64,000 bases of DNA from Microbacterium hydrocarbonoxydans (GTDB taxonomy: Bacteria; Actinomycetota; Actinomycetes; Actinomycetales; Microbacteriaceae): assembly GCF_900105205.1 (NCBI RefSeq), contig NZ_FNSQ01000005.1, positions 1,612,001 to 1,676,000 on the forward strand. Direction: 5' to 3'. Below, piece by piece: positions 19,142-30,236 of this stretch. Positions within the stretch are counted from its first letter, which is position 1; each line of letters begins with the position of its first letter. A program made the translations under genes and the position numbers. The notes beneath the pieces were generated by a model. That model saw only the letters and a program-made list of their open reading frames with translations. It was not told the DNA's origin and ran no database searches.

Positions 19142-20080
19142 ATGAGCGTTCTGGTCAATGCAGATAATTTCGCACTCGCTGAGACTCACCGGATGATGAG
19201 TGATCTCCAGGTCAACGCGGGGGGAATCAATCGGTTTCTTCACAACCGTGAACCCGCGGCCATCGACAAGCAGACAGTCATACGACTGAACAGGGATACC
19301 CTGTACAGCTTTGCCGTCGTGGACATCCGCGCCGGTGCTACCTTCACCATTCCCGAGCACGGCGAACGCTACATGTCGGCCATGGTCGTCAACGAGCGCC
19401 ACTATGTGAATGCCATCTTCCATGATGCTGGCGAGCACCGCCTGTCCGTCGAGCAGTTCGGAACACCGTACGTCGTGCTCGCGATCCGTACCCTCGTGGA
19501 CCCCGCGAAGGCTTCGGATCTTTCCGACGTCGCCGCACTACAGGACCAGATCCGACTCGACGCCGGTTCGGCGATTCCGTTCGACATGCCCGACTACGAC
19601 ACGGCCAGCCTTGACGAGACGCGCGAGGCATTGCTCTCGCTCGCCCGCAACCTGACCGGCTTTGATCACATGTTCGGCTCGGAGGATGAGGTCGAACACG
19701 TCCGTCACCTGATCGGCACGGCAGCAGGATGGGGAGGGTTGCCCACGGCCGAAGCGAGCTACATCGGCGTTGATCCACGCCTCCCAGTCGGTCAGTACGA
19801 GCTGACGGTCGGAGACGTGCCAGTCGATGGGTTCTGGTCGATCTCCGTGTACAACGCAGCCGGGTACTTCGAGCCGAACGAACGCGGCGCGTACGCGATC
19901 AACAACATCACTGCAGCCCGCAACGACGACGGCACAGTCACCGTCCGCTTCGGCGACTATCCCGACGATGTCCCGAACGCGCTCCCGATCACTGAAGGCT
20001 GGAACTACCTCGTCCGGCTGTACCGACCTCGCTCTGAGATCACCGACGGTCGCTGGACGTTCCCTGCCCTCACGCCTTAG
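19142..20080 (+). CDS. DUF1254/DUF1214 domain protein
   Basis: This 312-residue protein has an N-terminal half of the DUF1254 type (INRFLHNREPAAIDKQTVIRLNRDTLYSFAVVDIRAG) and a C-terminal half of the DUF1214 type (GDVPVDGFWSISVYNAAGYFEPNE and NALPITEGWNYLVRLYRP). No signal peptide is seen, unlike many family members. Function unknown. No clear ribosome site precedes the ATG. It sits alone between the conserved VKOR and rne genes and looks like a later insertion. Confidence 0.8.
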   Translation: MSVLVNADNFALAETHRMMSDLQVNAGGINRFLHNREPAAIDKQTVIRLNRDTLYSFAVVDIRAGATFTIPEHGERYMSAMVVNERHYVNAIFHDAGEHRLSVEQFGTPYVVLAIRTLVDPAKASDLSDVAALQDQIRLDAGSAIPFDMPDYDTASLDETREALLSLARNLTGFDHMFGSEDEVEHVRHLIGTAAGWGGLPTAEASYIGVDPRLPVGQYELTVGDVPVDGFWSISVYNAAGYFEPNERGAYAINNITAARNDDGTVTVRFGDYPDDVPNALPITEGWNYLVRLYRPRSEITDGRWTFPALTP

Positions 20081-20261
20081 GGGCTCCCACGCTCGGTCGC
20101 AGGTGCAGTGGACGGGCCAGTCATCCCGTCCATGTCGACGAGCTACGCATTCGAGAGAGCCGTCAGCAAGGGGCTGGCCCGCGGGATTCCGGCCGACCCC
20201 TTTGGCCAAGCACCCCGACATGCCATGGCTCGACTGGGAAGTAGGCGGTTGGCGTGCAGCG

Positions 20262-20270
20262 TGCGATAAT
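20262..20270 (+). promoter_or_regulatory. Extended -10 promoter of rne
   Basis: TGCGATAAT matches the extended -10 form (TGN followed by GATAAT). It would give a 5' leader of about 170 bases before the rne start; no strong -35 is needed for this promoter type. Confidence 0.5.
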
Positions 20271-20378
20271 GGCCTGTGATGCACCCGTCGACCCTGTCGG
20301 TGTGGGCATCGACGCAGACTTCGGGGCCGTATGCCCTCGTGACCAGAGCCATGAGCCGGTCGCACACCGAATGAGTTC

Positions 20379-20398
20379 GCGGCACCGGCAGGTGCCGC
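20379..20398 (+). promoter_or_regulatory. Hairpin in the rne 5' leader
   Basis: Perfect 8-bp stem GCGGCACC/GGTGCCGC with loop GGCA, about 50 bases before the rne start. A weaker stem CGTCGA (20286-20291)/TCGACG (20309-20314) lies upstream. RNase E messages are known to be self-regulated through their leaders in other bacteria; here this is only inferred. Apart from these, the 366-base gap 20081-20446 shows no gene. Confidence 0.5.
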
Positions 20399-20446
20399 AT
20401 GAGATTGAGCGGAACACGAAGCGTCCGCACGAGGAGCACGCCAGAG

Positions 20447-22969
20447 ATGGCCGATGAGAACAATGACTACGACGCCCCTACCCTCGACTTCTCTGCGGAT
20501 GCCGACGCACCCGCAGAGGTAGCCGCGGACGCTCCAGCGGAAGCCGATCCGTCGGCTGCCGAGGAGTCTCCGGCCACGGAGGATGCCGCTCCGGCCGACG
20601 AGGCTGCTCCTGCGGAGGATGCTGCTCCTGCGGAGGATGCTGCTCCTGCAGAGGATGCTGCTCCTGCGGAGGATGCTGCTCCTGCAGAGGATGCTGCTCC
20701 TGCAGAGGATGCTGCTCCTGCAGAGGATGCTGCTCCTGCAGAGGATGCTGCTCCTGCGGAGGATGCTGCTCCTGCGGAGGATCCCGCTCCAGCGAAGGAC
20801 GTAGCCGCTGAGAGCGACAAGCCCGCCGACGAGCCGGAGGCTCCGAAGGCGCTCACGGCGGTATCGCTGGGTCTGCTTCCCGAGGTATTCGTGTCGCAGG
20901 TGTCGACGCAGCTGCACTTCTACGCACCCGAGGTGGTCCCGCTCCCGGCCCGCCAGGGACGTGAGCGCATCTTCGATCGCATCGCCGACCGCGAGCAGGA
21001 CGAGCCCGCCTCCGGACGCCGCGGTCGTCGTCGTCGGGGTGGCTCCGACGAGGGCGACGCCCGTGAGCAGCAGCGCGACGAGCCGCGCCAGCCGCGCCAG
21101 CGTGTGGTCGAGTACATCACCGAGCCGAAGGCGATCAAGGGCTCCACGCGCCTCGAGGCAAAGAAGCAGCGCCGTCGTGACGGCCGCGATGCCGGACGTC
21201 GTCGCCCCGTGGTCACCGAGGCCGAGTTCCTCGCCCGGCGCGAGTCGGTCGACCGCAAGATGGTCGTCCGCTCGAAGAACGGCCGCACCCAGATCGGCGT
21301 CCTCGAAGACGGCGTGCTCGTCGAGCACTACGTCGCGCGCAACCAGGACGCATCGCTGATCGGCAACGTGTACCTCGGTCGCGTGCAGAACGTCCTGCCG
21401 AGCATGGAAGCCGCCTTCGTCGACATCGGTCGCGGACGCAACGCGGTTCTCTACTCCGGCGAGGTCGACTGGGACGGCGTCGAGACCGGCAACCAGCCGC
21501 GTCGCATCGAGCTGGCGCTGAAGGCCGGCGACCGCGTCCTCGTGCAGGTCACGAAGGACCCGGTGGGGCACAAGGGCGCACGCCTCACGAGCCAGATCTC
21601 CCTCCCGGGCCGCTACCTCGTGTACGTGCCCGGCGGATCCATGAACGGCATCAGCCGCAAGCTCCCGGACAACGAGCGCACGCGCCTCAAGCGCATCCTG
21701 AAGGAGGTCCTGCCGGAGTCGTCCGGAGTGATCGTCCGTACGGCGGCCGAGGGTGCGACCGAAGACCAGCTCACGCGCGACGTGCAGCGTCTGACCACGC
21801 AGTGGGAGCACATCCGCACCCAGGTCGAGAACCAGCAGGCTCCCGCGCTCCTGCACGCCGAGCCCGACCTCCTGGTCAAGATCGTCCGTGACGTCTTCAA
21901 CGAGGACTTCACGAAGATGCTGATCCAGGGCGAGGACGCGCAGCGCACGATCCGCGCCTACCTCGAGAGCGTCGCGCCCGACCTGCTCGAGCGCGTCGAG
22001 TCGTACGAGGACGAGGCCGACCCGTTCGACGCGTTCCGCATCACGGAGCAGATCGAGAAGGCCCTCGACCGCAAGGTGTGGCTGCCCTCGGGCGGTTCGC
22101 TCGTGATCGACCGCACCGAGGCGATGACCGTCGTCGACGTGAACACCGGCAAGTTCGTCGGCTCCGGCGGCAACCTCGAAGAGACCGTCACCAAGAACAA
22201 CCTCGAGGCGGCGGAGGAGATCGTCCGCCAGCTGCGTCTGCGCGACATCGGCGGCATCATCGTCGTCGACTTCATCGACATGGTGCTCGAGTCCAACCGC
22301 GACCTCGTCCTGCGCCGTCTGATCGAATGCCTCAGCCGTGACCGCACGAAGCACCAGGTCGCCGAGGTCACCTCCCTCGGCCTCGTGCAGATGACCCGCA
22401 AGAAGCTGGGCCTCGGCCTGCTCGAGACGTTCAGCGAGGCGTGCGACGTCTGCGCTGGTCGCGGCGTCATCGTGCGGCACGACCCGGTCGTGAAGCACCG
22501 CTCGAGCAGCAACGGCAACGGCGGCAACGGCAACGGCAACTCGCAGTCGAACCGTCGCCAGCGCGGCGGCAACGGCCAGTCGCAGAGCCCCGCTCCGGCG
22601 TCCGGCACGACTCACAGCATCCCCGAGGGTGCCAAGTCCGCCCTCGCGCAGATCGCTGCCTCCACCCGCGTTCCGAACGCGGAGGAGCCGACGGACACCG
22701 CGGCTCCCGCGGCGGAGCAGACGGAGGCCCCTGCCACGCAGGAGCGTGCCAAGAAGCCCCGCAAGAAGCGCGGTTCCGACCGCAGCAAGTCTCCGAAGTC
22801 TCCGGCGGAGGCGCTGCTCGATTCGGTGCTCGATGCCCTTCCCGAGCCGAAGGCGCCCGGTCAGGGTCGCGGTCGTCGCCGCGTCTCGACGGCTGCCCTC
22901 ACCGGCACGCCCGTCTCGGTGAACTCCGAGCCGTCAGCGCCGGTCGCGAGCGGGGATTCGCAGTCCTGA
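20447..22969 (+). CDS. rne: Ribonuclease E/G
   Basis: This endoribonuclease of 840 residues handles mRNA turnover and rRNA processing. An acidic, disordered N-terminal arm (about 150 residues, with ten AAPAED repeats) precedes the S1 RNA-binding domain (QIGVLEDGVLVEHYVARNQ, then GNVYLGRVQNVLPSMEAAFVDIG). The catalytic DVNTGKFVGSG has its metal-binding Asp at about 564, and the Zn-link CDVCAGRG has Cys666/Cys669. The C-terminal tail is Asn/Gly-, then Lys/Arg-rich. The ATG at 20447 follows a GAGGAG site. The 3' end overlaps the convergent DUF4031 gene by 36 bases. Confidence 0.94.
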   Translation: MADENNDYDAPTLDFSADADAPAEVAADAPAEADPSAAEESPATEDAAPADEAAPAEDAAPAEDAAPAEDAAPAEDAAPAEDAAPAEDAAPAEDAAPAEDAAPAEDAAPAEDPAPAKDVAAESDKPADEPEAPKALTAVSLGLLPEVFVSQVSTQLHFYAPEVVPLPARQGRERIFDRIADREQDEPASGRRGRRRRGGSDEGDAREQQRDEPRQPRQRVVEYITEPKAIKGSTRLEAKKQRRRDGRDAGRRRPVVTEAEFLARRESVDRKMVVRSKNGRTQIGVLEDGVLVEHYVARNQDASLIGNVYLGRVQNVLPSMEAAFVDIGRGRNAVLYSGEVDWDGVETGNQPRRIELALKAGDRVLVQVTKDPVGHKGARLTSQISLPGRYLVYVPGGSMNGISRKLPDNERTRLKRILKEVLPESSGVIVRTAAEGATEDQLTRDVQRLTTQWEHIRTQVENQQAPALLHAEPDLLVKIVRDVFNEDFTKMLIQGEDAQRTIRAYLESVAPDLLERVESYEDEADPFDAFRITEQIEKALDRKVWLPSGGSLVIDRTEAMTVVDVNTGKFVGSGGNLEETVTKNNLEAAEEIVRQLRLRDIGGIIVVDFIDMVLESNRDLVLRRLIECLSRDRTKHQVAEVTSLGLVQMTRKKLGLGLLETFSEACDVCAGRGVIVRHDPVVKHRSSSNGNGGNGNGNSQSNRRQRGGNGQSQSPAPASGTTHSIPEGAKSALAQIAASTRVPNAEEPTDTAAPAAEQTEAPATQERAKKPRKKRGSDRSKSPKSPAEALLDSVLDALPEPKAPGQGRGRRRVSTAALTGTPVSVNSEPSAPVASGDSQS
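20603..20782 (+). repeat. Ten tandem 18-bp repeats inside rne
   Basis: Ten consecutive copies of GCTGCTCCTGCNGAGGAT, differing only at the third base of one Ala codon (GCG or GCA). They encode AAPAED ten times, and similar degenerate copies flank the array. The near-identity points to recent slippage-driven expansion, so copy number probably varies between strains. Confidence 0.95.
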
Positions 22970-23200
22970 GGCGATCAGTCGCCTGACCAGCTCCTTGCCG
23001 CCGACATGCTCTGCCCCGGCGGCGAGGAGCCGGGGGATCATCTCTTCCGGTACGTCGTAGTGATCGAGATCGAACGCGCGCGCAGGCACGTCGTGAGCTC
23101 GCGCGAAGGCGTGCAGCTCGTCGAGATTGTCGTCGCTGACGAGGTGCGCCCACAGGCGTCCGTGTGCCGGCCAGCGCGGGTCGTCGACGAGAACGGTCAT
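22934..23200 (-). CDS. DUF4031 domain protein
   Basis: This 88-residue protein (MTVLVDDPRWPAHGRLWAHL...) matches the DUF4031 family: an N-terminal VDDPRWP, then HLVSDDNLDELHAFA and a C-terminal helical part with HYDVPEEM. Soluble, function unknown. It overlaps the end of rne on the opposite strand by 36 bases and is divergent from the rplU promoter. Confidence 0.8.
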   Translation of the reverse strand: MTVLVDDPRWPAHGRLWAHLVSDDNLDELHAFARAHDVPARAFDLDHYDVPEEMIPRLLAAGAEHVGGKELVRRLIASGLRIPARDRR

Positions 23201-23238
23201 CTCGTCAGCCTATGGCCGGACACACCGGACGGCACGTT

Positions 23239-23267
23239 TTGCCACGGGGTCCGGCATCCGGTAAAGT
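23239..23267 (+). promoter_or_regulatory. rplU-rpmA promoter
   Basis: -35 TTGCCA (23239-23244) and -10 TAAAGT (23262-23267) with the ideal 17-bp spacing. The resulting leader to rplU is about 135 bases long and could carry ribosomal-protein feedback control; I see no clear fold in it. Confidence 0.7.
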
Positions 23268-23411
23268 AGTCCCTTGGTGCGTATGCCGCGTCGTCCTGGA
23301 CGGTCGGAGCGGAGAGTCTTGCGTTCGTACCCGTCGCCCCGCGATGCATGCAAGCAACAGTCTTCCCGTGAGATCTCGGAGCCGCGAGCTCCCCAACGAA
23401 ACAGGTATGAA

Positions 23412-23720
23412 GTGGTTTACGCAGTAGTGCGCGCCGGTGGGCGGCAGGAGAAGGTCGAGGTCGGCACGATCGTTCAGCTCGACCGTGTCAAGGCTGCCCA
23501 GGGCGAGAAGATCGAGCTGGCCGCCGTGCTGCTCGTCGACGGCGCCACGGTGACCACCGACGCTGACTCGCTCGCGAAGGTCAAGGTCACCGCTGAGGTC
23601 ATCGGTAACCTCCGCGGCCCGAAGATCATCATCCAGAAGTACAAGAACAAGACCGGCTACAAGAAGCGCCAGGGCCACCGTCAGGAGCTCACGCGCGTCA
23701 AGATCACCGGCATCAAGTAA
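23412..23720 (+). CDS. rplU: 50S ribosomal protein L21
   Basis: Protein of 102 residues beginning [18 protein letters not shown], the standard L21 N-terminus, and ending [19 protein letters not shown] chose the GTG at 23412; the long upstream extension is not ribosomal-protein-like. It precedes rpmA by 18 bases in the usual rplU-rpmA-obgE order. Confidence 0.95.
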   Translation: MVYAVVRAGGRQEKVEVGTIVQLDRVKAAQGEKIELAAVLLVDGATVTTDADSLAKVKVTAEVIGNLRGPKIIIQKYKNKTGYKKRQGHRQELTRVKITGIK

Positions 23721-23738
23721 GACCGAGGAGACCAGGAC

Positions 23739-23996
23739 ATGGCACATAAAAAGGGCGCAAGCTCCACCCGTAACGGTCGTGACTCCAACGCTCAGCGACT
23801 TGGCGTCAAGCGCTTCGGTGGACAGCAGGTTCTCGCCGGCGAGATCATCGTCCGCCAGCGTGGCACGCACTTCCACCCCGGCGTGAACGTCGGCCGTGGT
23901 GGCGACGACACGCTGTTCGCTCTGGCCGCCGGTGCGGTCCAGTTCGGCGCGAAGGGCGGCCGCAAGGTCGTCAACATCGTCGCCGCTGCTGAGTGA
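23739..23996 (+). CDS. rpmA: 50S ribosomal protein L27
   Basis: Protein of 85 residues beginning [28 protein letters not shown], the full L27 signature. Its N-terminal tail reaches the peptidyl-transferase centre. There is no N-terminal cleavage extension of the Firmicutes type. A ribosome site (GAGGAGACC) precedes the ATG. Confidence 0.97.
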   Translation: MAHKKGASSTRNGRDSNAQRLGVKRFGGQQVLAGEIIVRQRGTHFHPGVNVGRGGDDTLFALAAGAVQFGAKGGRKVVNIVAAAE

Positions 23997-26386
<2,390 letters not shown>

Positions 26387-26395
26387 ACTGGGCGG

Positions 26396-27649
26396 ATGAC
26401 CGACCAGACCCCGCAGGTGCGCTTGGAGCGCGCCAAAGAGGCCTCCCGTGCCACCGCCGCGCTCACGAGCGACGACAAGGCCCGCGCCCTCGAGGCGATC
26501 GCGGTCGCACTGGAAGAGAATGCGTCAGCGGTGATCGAGGCGAACGGTCGCGACATCGCTCGCGGGCAGGCCGACGGCATCGGCGATTCGCTGATCGACC
26601 GGCTGCGACTCGACGAGAAGCGCGTCGCCGCGCTTTCGTCCGCCGTCCGTGAGGTCGCCGCCCTCCCTGACCCCGTCGGACGCGTGGTCGGAGGGCATCG
26701 GATGCCCAACGGCGTCGCGCTCGAGCAGGTGCGGGTGCCGTTCGGCGTGGTGGGAGCGATCTACGAAGCACGTCCGAACGTCACGGTCGACATCGCCTCG
26801 CTCGCGCTGCGATCGGGCAACGCCGTCGTTTTGCGGGGAGGCAGCGCGGCGCGGGATTCGAACACGATCCTGGTCCAGATCATGCGGGATGCGCTGCAGA
26901 GCGCGGGCGTCACGCCCGAGGCTGTGCAGACGGTCGACGACTTCGGACGCGAGGGCGCGAAGGCCCTCATGCACGGACGAGGGTTCGTCGACGTCCTCGT
27001 ACCGCGCGGAAGCGCCGGGCTGATCGAGACCGTCGTGACGGAATCGACCGTGCCGGTCATCGAGACGGGAGCCGGCAACGTGCACATCGTCCTCGACGAG
27101 ACCGCGCCGGATGACTGGGCGACCGACATCGTGGTGAACGCCAAGGTGCAGCGTCCGAGCGTCTGCAACGCGGTCGAGACCGTGCTCGTGCTGCGTCAGG
27201 CGGCGCCTCGCCTGGTGCCGCTCATCACGAGCGCCCTGCAGAGCGAGGGCGTCGCTATCCACGGAGACGACATGGTCGCGGGCCTCGTCACCAACGTCAT
27301 CCCCGCGACGGAGGAGGACTGGGCGACGGAGTACCTGAGTCTCGATATCGCGATCAAGGTGGTCGACACCCTCGACGATGCACTCGACCACATCCGCCGC
27401 TACAGCACCGGGCACACCGAGTCGATCATCACCACCGACACCCGTAACGCCGAGCGGTTCCTCGCCGAGGTCGACTCCGCGGTCGTCATGGTCAACACGT
27501 CCACCCGGTTCACGGACGGGGCCGAGTTCGGCTTCGGCGCTGAGGTCGGCATCTCGACGCAGAAGCTCCACGCACGCGGACCGATGGGGCTTTCCGAGCT
27601 GACCAGCACGAAATGGCTGGCGCGTGGGGCAGGGCAGACACGCGGCTGA
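26396..27649 (+). CDS. proA: Gamma-glutamyl phosphate reductase
   Basis: This enzyme of 417 residues reduces glutamyl-5-phosphate to glutamate semialdehyde with NADPH. The catalytic Cys is at about residue 257 (RPSVCNAVETV) in an aldehyde-dehydrogenase-like fold; VVLRGGSAARDSN and GAEFGFGAEVGISTQKLHARGPMG are ProA signatures. It lies nine bases after proB. A TAGACT sequence ends seven bases before the ATG, so a leaderless transcript is possible in addition to read-through from proB. Confidence 0.95.
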   Translation: MTDQTPQVRLERAKEASRATAALTSDDKARALEAIAVALEENASAVIEANGRDIARGQADGIGDSLIDRLRLDEKRVAALSSAVREVAALPDPVGRVVGGHRMPNGVALEQVRVPFGVVGAIYEARPNVTVDIASLALRSGNAVVLRGGSAARDSNTILVQIMRDALQSAGVTPEAVQTVDDFGREGAKALMHGRGFVDVLVPRGSAGLIETVVTESTVPVIETGAGNVHIVLDETAPDDWATDIVVNAKVQRPSVCNAVETVLVLRQAAPRLVPLITSALQSEGVAIHGDDMVAGLVTNVIPATEEDWATEYLSLDIAIKVVDTLDDALDHIRRYSTGHTESIITTDTRNAERFLAEVDSAVVMVNTSTRFTDGAEFGFGAEVGISTQKLHARGPMGLSELTSTKWLARGAGQTRG

Positions 27650-27714
27650 GCGCTAGACTAGGGGGCGCTGTGGCTCCTCGTGAGTCCGCCCGCCAGCCAC
27701 GAAACGGAGTCAGG

Positions 27715-27939
27715 ATGAATCTCGTCGCACAGATCGCGATGGCCGCTGCTGAAACCGAGCATCACGGCAACGTGCAGCTCGAGACGCTGATCTTCGGCGT
27801 GATCGCCATGATCGTCTTCGCCTTCCTCGCGCTGGTGACGCTGTCGTACAAGAACGTCGCGAACCGCCACTCCGCCAAGGCCGACGCATGGGCGGCGCAG
27901 CACGGCAAGGACGGCCACGAGGCAGGGCACGGCCACTAG
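27715..27939 (+). CDS. Small single-span membrane protein
   Basis: This protein of 74 residues has one strong membrane segment (LIFGVIAMIVFAFLALVTLSY) between a short polar N-terminus and a His- and Lys-rich tail (HGKDGHEAGHGH). I do not recognise a named family; similar small proteins occur between proA and nadD in related genomes as far as I can recall. The His-rich tail could bind metal, but this is speculation. A GGAGTCAGG site precedes the ATG. Confidence 0.75.
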   Translation: MNLVAQIAMAAAETEHHGNVQLETLIFGVIAMIVFAFLALVTLSYKNVANRHSAKADAWAAQHGKDGHEAGHGH

Positions 27940-27945
27940 GCCCCT

Positions 27946-28548
27946 ATGAACGACACGACCTCGCGTCCGGCGCGCATCGGAGTGATGGGCGGTACCTTCG
28001 ACCCCATCCATCACGGCCACCTGGTCGCCGCCAGCGAAGTCGCGCACTCCTTCGACCTCGATGAAGTCGTGTTCGTCCCCACCGGTCATCCCTGGCAGAA
28101 GTCGGATGTCACCCCGAGCGAGCACCGGTATCTCATGACCGTCATCGCGACCGCATCCAACCCGCAGTTCACGGTCAGCCGGGTCGACATCGATCGCGCA
28201 GGCCCGACGTACACGATCGACACTCTGCGCGATCTCAAGGAACGGCGGCCCGACGCCGAGCTCTTCTTCATCACCGGTGCTGACGCCGTGGCGCAAATTC
28301 TCAGTTGGAGGGACCATGATGAACTGTGGGAGTTGGCCCACTTCGTCGCGGTCTCGCGTCCAGGACACGTTCTGAGCACTGACGGCCTCCCGAGCGACAA
28401 CGTCAGCCAACTGGAGGTGCCGGCGCTGTCCATCTCGTCGACGGCCTGCCGCGCGCGGGTCCGCGAAGACGAACCGGTGTGGTATCTCGTTCCCGACGGA
28501 GTCGTTCAATACATCGCGAAGCATCATCTGTATCGGAGCAAGGCATGA
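27946..28548 (+). CDS. nadD: Nicotinate-nucleotide adenylyltransferase
   Basis: This 200-residue protein transfers AMP to nicotinate mononucleotide in NAD synthesis. The nucleotidyl-transferase motif [11 protein letters not shown] is at residues 15-25 and the C-terminal [10 protein letters not shown] is the ISSTxxR motif. Stop overlaps the next gene by four bases. In this order, nadD, the acidic protein and rsfS form one coupled operon. Confidence 0.94.
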   Translation: MNDTTSRPARIGVMGGTFDPIHHGHLVAASEVAHSFDLDEVVFVPTGHPWQKSDVTPSEHRYLMTVIATASNPQFTVSRVDIDRAGPTYTIDTLRDLKERRPDAELFFITGADAVAQILSWRDHDELWELAHFVAVSRPGHVLSTDGLPSDNVSQLEVPALSISSTACRARVREDEPVWYLVPDGVVQYIAKHHLYRSKA

Positions 28549-29855
28549 GTACATCGGATCAGCAGGGTCACGGTCCGCTGACGCGAAAGCAGCTGCGTGA
28601 GATCAGGCTGACGGGATCCACGCCGGTCATCACGCCCGAAGAGGCCGCAGCGGCTGCCGCGCCTCCCGTGCCGCCGCTTCCGCGCGCAGCGGAACCGGTC
28701 GAGATCGCACCGGCCCCGACGCCGGAGCCGCCCGCGTCGAGCGCGCCGGAGTCGGATGCCGGGAACGGCGCCGTTCCCCTGACGCGTCGCCAGGTTCGCG
28801 AGCGCGAGCGGGTCACGACCGAGTCGGTTCCCGTGGCCGCCGAGGTACCGGTGGAAGAGGCTCCCACAGAAGAGGCCCCGGTCGAGGAGGCTCCCACAGA
28901 AGTGGCCCCGGTCGAGGACGCTCTCACTGAGGAGGCTCCGGCCATCGTGCCGATCCCGACGCTGCCGGAGGCCCCGGCCCTCGTGACTGCCGTCCCCGCT
29001 TTCACTCCGCCCGTTCCCGCCGAAGAGCCCGTTCCCGCCGACGAGCCCGTTCCCGCCGAAGACCTCGACGAGGACGCCGAGGCCGAGCCCGCGGAGGACA
29101 CCGACCTTCCTACGCCCGTGAGCGCCGCGGGCGTCGTGGACTATGACGAGACCACGGTCGATCCGGAGACCTCCGCAGCCGATGCTGCTGCCGAGGAGAT
29201 CGAATCGGAGCCGATCCAGACCGAGGATGCGGCAGAGGCTGTCGCGGCACTCGGCATCGAGGTCGAACCGCGCGACGATGTCGCGGAGACCGATGACGTC
29301 CTCGCGGATGTGCAGGACTCCGACGACCAGGACATCGCCGAAGGGGAGCGCCCCACGGTGAACCCGGCCTTCGGCCAGGAACTGCTCAGCGACCCGGCCG
29401 AGGCGAAGAAGCCGTTCGTGCCGTCGTTCGACGAACTGCTTACGGTCGGCGACTCCACGGGCTCGCAGCACCTCGCGCCCAACACCCTGATCTTCACTCC
29501 GTCCGCGGGTGACGGTTCGCTGTCCGGCCCCGTCGCGTCGACGGGGGAGATCCTCGTGACCGGCTCGTACGAGCTGCCCAAGGGTCTCGGATCGCAGGGC
29601 CACGCGCACGGCACCACCGACGGCAAGGATGTCGACGCCGTCCTGATCGACGGCGAGCTCGCTCCGGCATCCTCGCCCACGCCGATCGCCGCCAGCTCGG
29701 CGGTCAGCACAATCAAGCCCGCCGGCGAGATCATCCGCCCGCCTGCGCCCGAAAAGGGCAACAAACTCATGCTCATCCTCGCGATCGTGGCGGGTGGTCT
29801 CGCGCTCGCGCTGGGCGTTGCCCTGATCGTCGCCTTCACCACGAATGTGTTCTGA
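28545..29855 (+). CDS. Acidic disordered protein with C-terminal membrane anchor
   Basis: This 436-residue protein has a long Pro/Glu/Ala/Val-rich middle ([22 protein letters not shown] and [14 protein letters not shown]) that must be largely disordered. The N-terminus has a conserved-looking [12 protein letters not shown], repeated as [10 protein letters not shown]. One membrane segment near the C-terminus ([22 protein letters not shown]) would leave the bulk in the cytoplasm. I do not recognise a function. Position between nadD and rsfS with overlapping stops and starts on both sides argues for a real, co-translated gene. Confidence 0.75.
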   Translation: MSTSDQQGHGPLTRKQLREIRLTGSTPVITPEEAAAAAAPPVPPLPRAAEPVEIAPAPTPEPPASSAPESDAGNGAVPLTRRQVRERERVTTESVPVAAEVPVEEAPTEEAPVEEAPTEVAPVEDALTEEAPAIVPIPTLPEAPALVTAVPAFTPPVPAEEPVPADEPVPAEDLDEDAEAEPAEDTDLPTPVSAAGVVDYDETTVDPETSAADAAAEEIESEPIQTEDAAEAVAALGIEVEPRDDVAETDDVLADVQDSDDQDIAEGERPTVNPAFGQELLSDPAEAKKPFVPSFDELLTVGDSTGSQHLAPNTLIFTPSAGDGSLSGPVASTGEILVTGSYELPKGLGSQGHAHGTTDGKDVDAVLIDGELAPASSPTPIAASSAVSTIKPAGEIIRPPAPEKGNKLMLILAIVAGGLALALGVALIVAFTTNVF

Positions 29856-30235
29856 TGCAGTCACCTGAAACCGCCGAAGAGATGCTGCAGATCGCTGCAG
29901 ACGCCGCCGTGTCGAAGGGTGGTGAGGACCTCGTCGCGCTGAACGTCTCGGAGCCCCTGCCGCTCGTCGACATCTTCCTGCTCGTCACCGGGAACAGCGA
30001 GCGCAACGTCGCCGCGATCGCCGACGAGGTCGAGGACCGTCTTGTCGAGGCCGGGCACAAGCGAGTCCGTCGCGAGGGTCGAGCGGAGGCCCGCTGGGTG
30101 CTCCTCGACTTCGGCGACCTGATCGTGCACGTGTTCCACCAGGAGGAGCGCGTCTACTACGGTCTCGAGCGACTCTGGAAGGACTGTCCGGTCGTTCCCT
30201 TCGAGCTCGCAGACGCCGCCGCAGACCGCGGCTGA
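29855..30235 (+). CDS. rsfS: Ribosome silencing factor RsfS
   Basis: Protein of 126 residues of the RsfS/Iojap/DUF143 family, which binds L14 on the large subunit and blocks subunit joining during starvation. Visible signatures: IFLLVTGNSERNVAAIADEVEDRL, EGRAEARWVLLDFGDLIVHVFHQEERVYYGLERLW. ATG overlaps the upstream stop by one base. Confidence 0.94.
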   Translation: MQSPETAEEMLQIAADAAVSKGGEDLVALNVSEPLPLVDIFLLVTGNSERNVAAIADEVEDRLVEAGHKRVRREGRAEARWVLLDFGDLIVHVFHQEERVYYGLERLWKDCPVVPFELADAAADRG

Positions 30236-30236
30236 C

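Noticed and set aside
19538..22615. 1025-residue minus-strand frame opposite rne
   Set aside because: Mirror of the rne coding strand, including an artificial repeat from the 18-bp array.
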